A DNA stretch of 15,134 nt from CAZEGI01 sp964512105 (GTDB lineage Archaea; Altiarchaeota; Altiarchaeia; IMC4; CAZEGI01). The notes below the pieces were generated by a model that was not told where the DNA came from, ran no database searches, and saw nothing but the letters and a program-made list of their open reading frames with translations. Below, piece after piece: positions 12,895-15,134 of this stretch. The first letter of the stretch is position 1; each line of letters opens with the position of its first letter. The stretch spans positions 1-15,134 of the forward strand of contig CAZEGI010000027.1 in NCBI GenBank assembly GCA_964512105.1, given 5' to 3'. A program made the position numbers and the translations under genes.

Positions 12895-15134
12895 ATGAAA
12901 ATTAATGCGCGGGTGATTTTTTCAGCATTTGCTATTTTTCTGCTTTTAGCGCTAATGCCGGCTGTTTCAGCGCCAGGAGAAAGTGAACCGGCCCCAAAGG
13001 ACCCATTTGAATATTCCGAATGTGAGGGGTTGCTTGCTAAATTTAAGGCTCAGTGTTTTTTTCTATCCTCATTGGGAGCCGTATCGGAATGGCTGGCAGG
13101 AATCGCCAAGTCGTTTGTGGATGCCGTGTTTGGGGTGATAGAGTGGGCAATGCTCTGGAATCCTGTAATTTATCCGCCAAGCGACGCATCACTCTCCGTA
13201 AAGTTGGTCATAGGAATCATACTCAAGGCGCTTATACCCTTTTACGCGATACTAATAATCTTCACGGGGATTTACATCATACTCATCTCGGAATCCGCAG
13301 AGAGCAGGGCAAAGGCCAAGAACATGTTTCTGAAACTGATCTTCAGCATGATAATGGTTTCACTTTCACCCGCGATATTCCAGATTCTTTTGAGCGTTTC
13401 GCAGGGGGTGACAGCGAACATTCTTGACAGGGCTCACAACGCTGCAGTAACCGTGCCGGGTAAGCCCGCGGCCGGTATCGGGGCTTTCCTCGCGGTGAGT
13501 TTCTTGGGGGCAACTGGTATCATTGCAATAAACCCGTGGTTCTGGCTTCCCGGAGTGGTTATAGTTCTTGCGAGCGGCTTGATGATTCTGATAAGGTATT
13601 TTTTTGTAACGCTGTTCGCGATAATATTCCCGGTGACGCTCTTCCTGTACTTTACGGACTTCACGAAATCCATCGGGAACATGCTCCTGCATCAAACGGT
13701 GCTGTGGATTTTCATACCCGTTGTTCAGGCGATGATGGTCGCGATAGGGGTTTTTTCAATCATAAACCTAAGTCTGGTTGGAAGCACGCTTGCCGGTGGG
13801 ATAGTTCAAGGAATGTTCGTTCTTGCAGGCATGTGCGGCGTTCTTGTTGCACCTTTGTTGTTAAGTGGAATGATGAAGTGGGCGGGCGCAGCGGTTGCTG
13901 CAACAGGCCTTATGATGACCTCGAAGGGTGAGGGTTTAAAGGGAGGTATAACCGCAGGTATTGGTGCCGTGATGATGGGTGCAGGTGCTTCTGGAATTGA
14001 GGGTATAGGTATGGAGATGGCATACATAACCCCAAGTCCTTTTGGTGAATCAACAGCCAGTCTAGGTGCACGCGTTAGCGGTGGATTATCTCACAGGGCC
14101 AGCAGTTTTGGCAGGAGATTCTTCACAGGGCAGGGTTGGAAAGATTGGGCACAGAGGGCATTCACTTGGGAGGGCAGAAAGCAGACCTTCATGGAAGGAG
14201 GTATCGGCAGGACATACACCGCTGCCACGCGCGGTGCAACCAGAGGTGAAGGTGTTGCAGGTATGTGGGGGCAGACATTTTTGCCTGAGGCGTATAAAAC
14301 CAGAGATGAACTTCTGCACCCCACTAAAGGAGCTGGTGAGGGTGGTGGAGGTGTGTCGCGAAGCGGAAAAGAGGCACAAGTAAGCCCAGGTATTGGAAGC
14401 GGAATGGGAGTCAGCCAGTATGATTCCATGTCCGGGACCAGACTTTTCCTCACAGGTGAAGGAAGACTTCCGATACCTTGGGAACTTGACATAACACCGA
14501 GGATAGGAGGCTTCGGGCGGGGCCTTTCACTCATCGAAGGTGCGCTCGAGAAAGGTAGGGGGGTTGGGATAGTTACAGGCGTTGTAAAGGGCGCTCTAAA
14601 CATCGGCTGGTCTCTTCGTCCCATGAGTCCGTTCTATCCGATAAGGCAGATTGGAAGAACGCTCCACAACGTGGCACCCGTATTGCTGCCACCTGCAAGA
14701 TACGCGGTTTTGTTTGCGGGCCCTCTCGGATTGCTGGTTTCAAGAGGAACTGCCATGCATGTGGGAAGAACCATGGCTGGTTTGGGTTTCAGACAGATTT
14801 ACACAAGAACGTGGGCGAGGGCCAGATTAAGTTACAACGCAAGCATGTGGTTAGCTACTGGAAATGACGGATATGCAAGAAGATGGTCGGATATCATAAC
14901 AGGAATGAGGAGCGGTCAGGTGGGATTGGCAACCATGGGTGTAAGCCTTGAACGTGGAGACGAGTGGTTCTATCAGGCCGAACTCAGCAAGGTTTACGGC
15001 GCGCGGCCATGGTATGACCCAACCAGATGGATGGGCAGAAGGGTGCGCGAACGGCACCGCGGCCTTTATGATTATCATATAAGAAATGTGAGGTTGAGTG
15101 ATGAAGAATTTGAAGGTGTTGCGAAGAAAAAACG
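12895..15134 (+). CDS. VirB6/TrbL/CedA-like channel protein, C-terminus beyond window
   Basis: The frame is open from the ATG at 12895 to the window end, giving 746 residues. A signal peptide (about 1-26, ending PAVSA) precedes an outer segment with two Cys (SECEG and AQCFF). Five or six membrane segments follow: about 103-130, 144-168, 195-212, 217-255 (IRYFFVTLFAIIFPVTLFLYF), 269-296 and 302-340. This core resembles VirB6/TrbL, the polytopic inner-membrane channel of type IV secretion systems, whose archaeal counterpart is CedA. From about residue 341 on there is a long Gly/Arg-rich soluble region of over 400 residues with little low complexity. An overlapping out-of-frame ATG at 12891 leads to a stop after four codons. 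Location straight after four pilin genes supports the call; no VirB4-type ATPase is visible in the window. Confidence 0.75.
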   Translation, partial: MKINARVIFSAFAIFLLLALMPAVSAPGESEPAPKDPFEYSECEGLLAKFKAQCFFLSSLGAVSEWLAGIAKSFVDAVFGVIEWAMLWNPVIYPPSDASLSVKLVIGIILKALIPFYAILIIFTGIYIILISESAESRAKAKNMFLKLIFSMIMVSLSPAIFQILLSVSQGVTANILDRAHNAAVTVPGKPAAGIGAFLAVSFLGATGIIAINPWFWLPGVVIVLASGLMILIRYFFVTLFAIIFPVTLFLYFTDFTKSIGNMLLHQTVLWIFIPVVQAMMVAIGVFSIINLSLVGSTLAGGIVQGMFVLAGMCGVLVAPLLLSGMMKWAGAAVAATGLMMTSKGEGLKGGITAGIGAVMMGAGASGIEGIGMEMAYITPSPFGESTASLGARVSGGLSHRASSFGRRFFTGQGWKDWAQRAFTWEGRKQTFMEGGIGRTYTAATRGATRGEGVAGMWGQTFLPEAYKTRDELLHPTKGAGEGGGGVSRSGKEAQVSPGIGSGMGVSQYDSMSGTRLFLTGEGRLPIPWELDITPRIGGFGRGLSLIEGALEKGRGVGIVTGVVKGALNIGWSLRPMSPFYPIRQIGRTLHNVAPVLLPPARYAVLFAGPLGLLVSRGTAMHVGRTMAGLGFRQIYTRTWARARLSYNASMWLATGNDGYARRWSDIITGMRSGQVGLATMGVSLERGDEWFYQAELSKVYGARPWYDPTRWMGRRVRERHRGLYDYHIRNVRLSDEEFEGVAKKK

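Noticed and set aside
13053..13427. Plus-strand and minus-strand frames within the VirB6-like gene
   Set aside because: The reading frame from 12895 is open to the window end with a signal peptide and membrane segments; the others are shadows.

Overview
The window reads as archaeal chromosome. It encodes an archaeal-type class I release factor (aRF1) and an archaeal-type PheRS beta fragment. Many start codons lie about 30 nt after a TATA-like box, as in leaderless or short-leader archaeal transcripts. Compact, overlapping genes, a half-length PheT and a slimmed aRF1 suggest a reduced-genome lineage such as DPANN, but that placement is inference.

Layout. (1) Bases 1-709, minus: 5' part of a secreted Tyr/Gly-rich protein, followed by about 400 bp without a gene (710-1113) that holds a possible structured RNA. 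(2) 1114-1899, plus: a membrane-anchored coiled-coil protein with a Pro/Lys-rich tail. (3) 1896-4097, minus: aRF1 and a half-length PheT. aRF1 is flanked on both sides, in the correct order and orientation, by short diverged remnants of a second aRF1 copy, and three abutting perfect palindromes lie in its leader. (4) 4137-7763, minus: an overlapping three-gene operon (GT-C-like membrane protein, NAD-dependent epimerase, SAM-methyltransferase-like protein). (5) 7798-10997, plus: two tandem overlapping GT39/PMT-like glycosyltransferases that share a 637-bp block without mismatch. (6) 10978-11094, minus: a 38-codon single-helix membrane protein with its own promoter. (7) 11192-15134, plus: four tandem VirB2/TrbC-like pilin genes followed by a large VirB6/TrbL/CedA-like membrane protein that runs off the window.

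How they may work together. The pilin array plus VirB6-like channel looks like one end of an archaeal type IV secretion or DNA-transfer apparatus, comparable in concept to the crenarchaeal Ced/Ted systems. The adjacent glycosyltransferase, epimerase and methyltransferase genes would make and transfer surface sugars. The Tyr-rich secreted protein with seven N-glycosylation sequons is a possible acceptor. The repeated signature of the window is recent sequence exchange between paralogues: the GT pair, the pilin pair, and the aRF1 locus.
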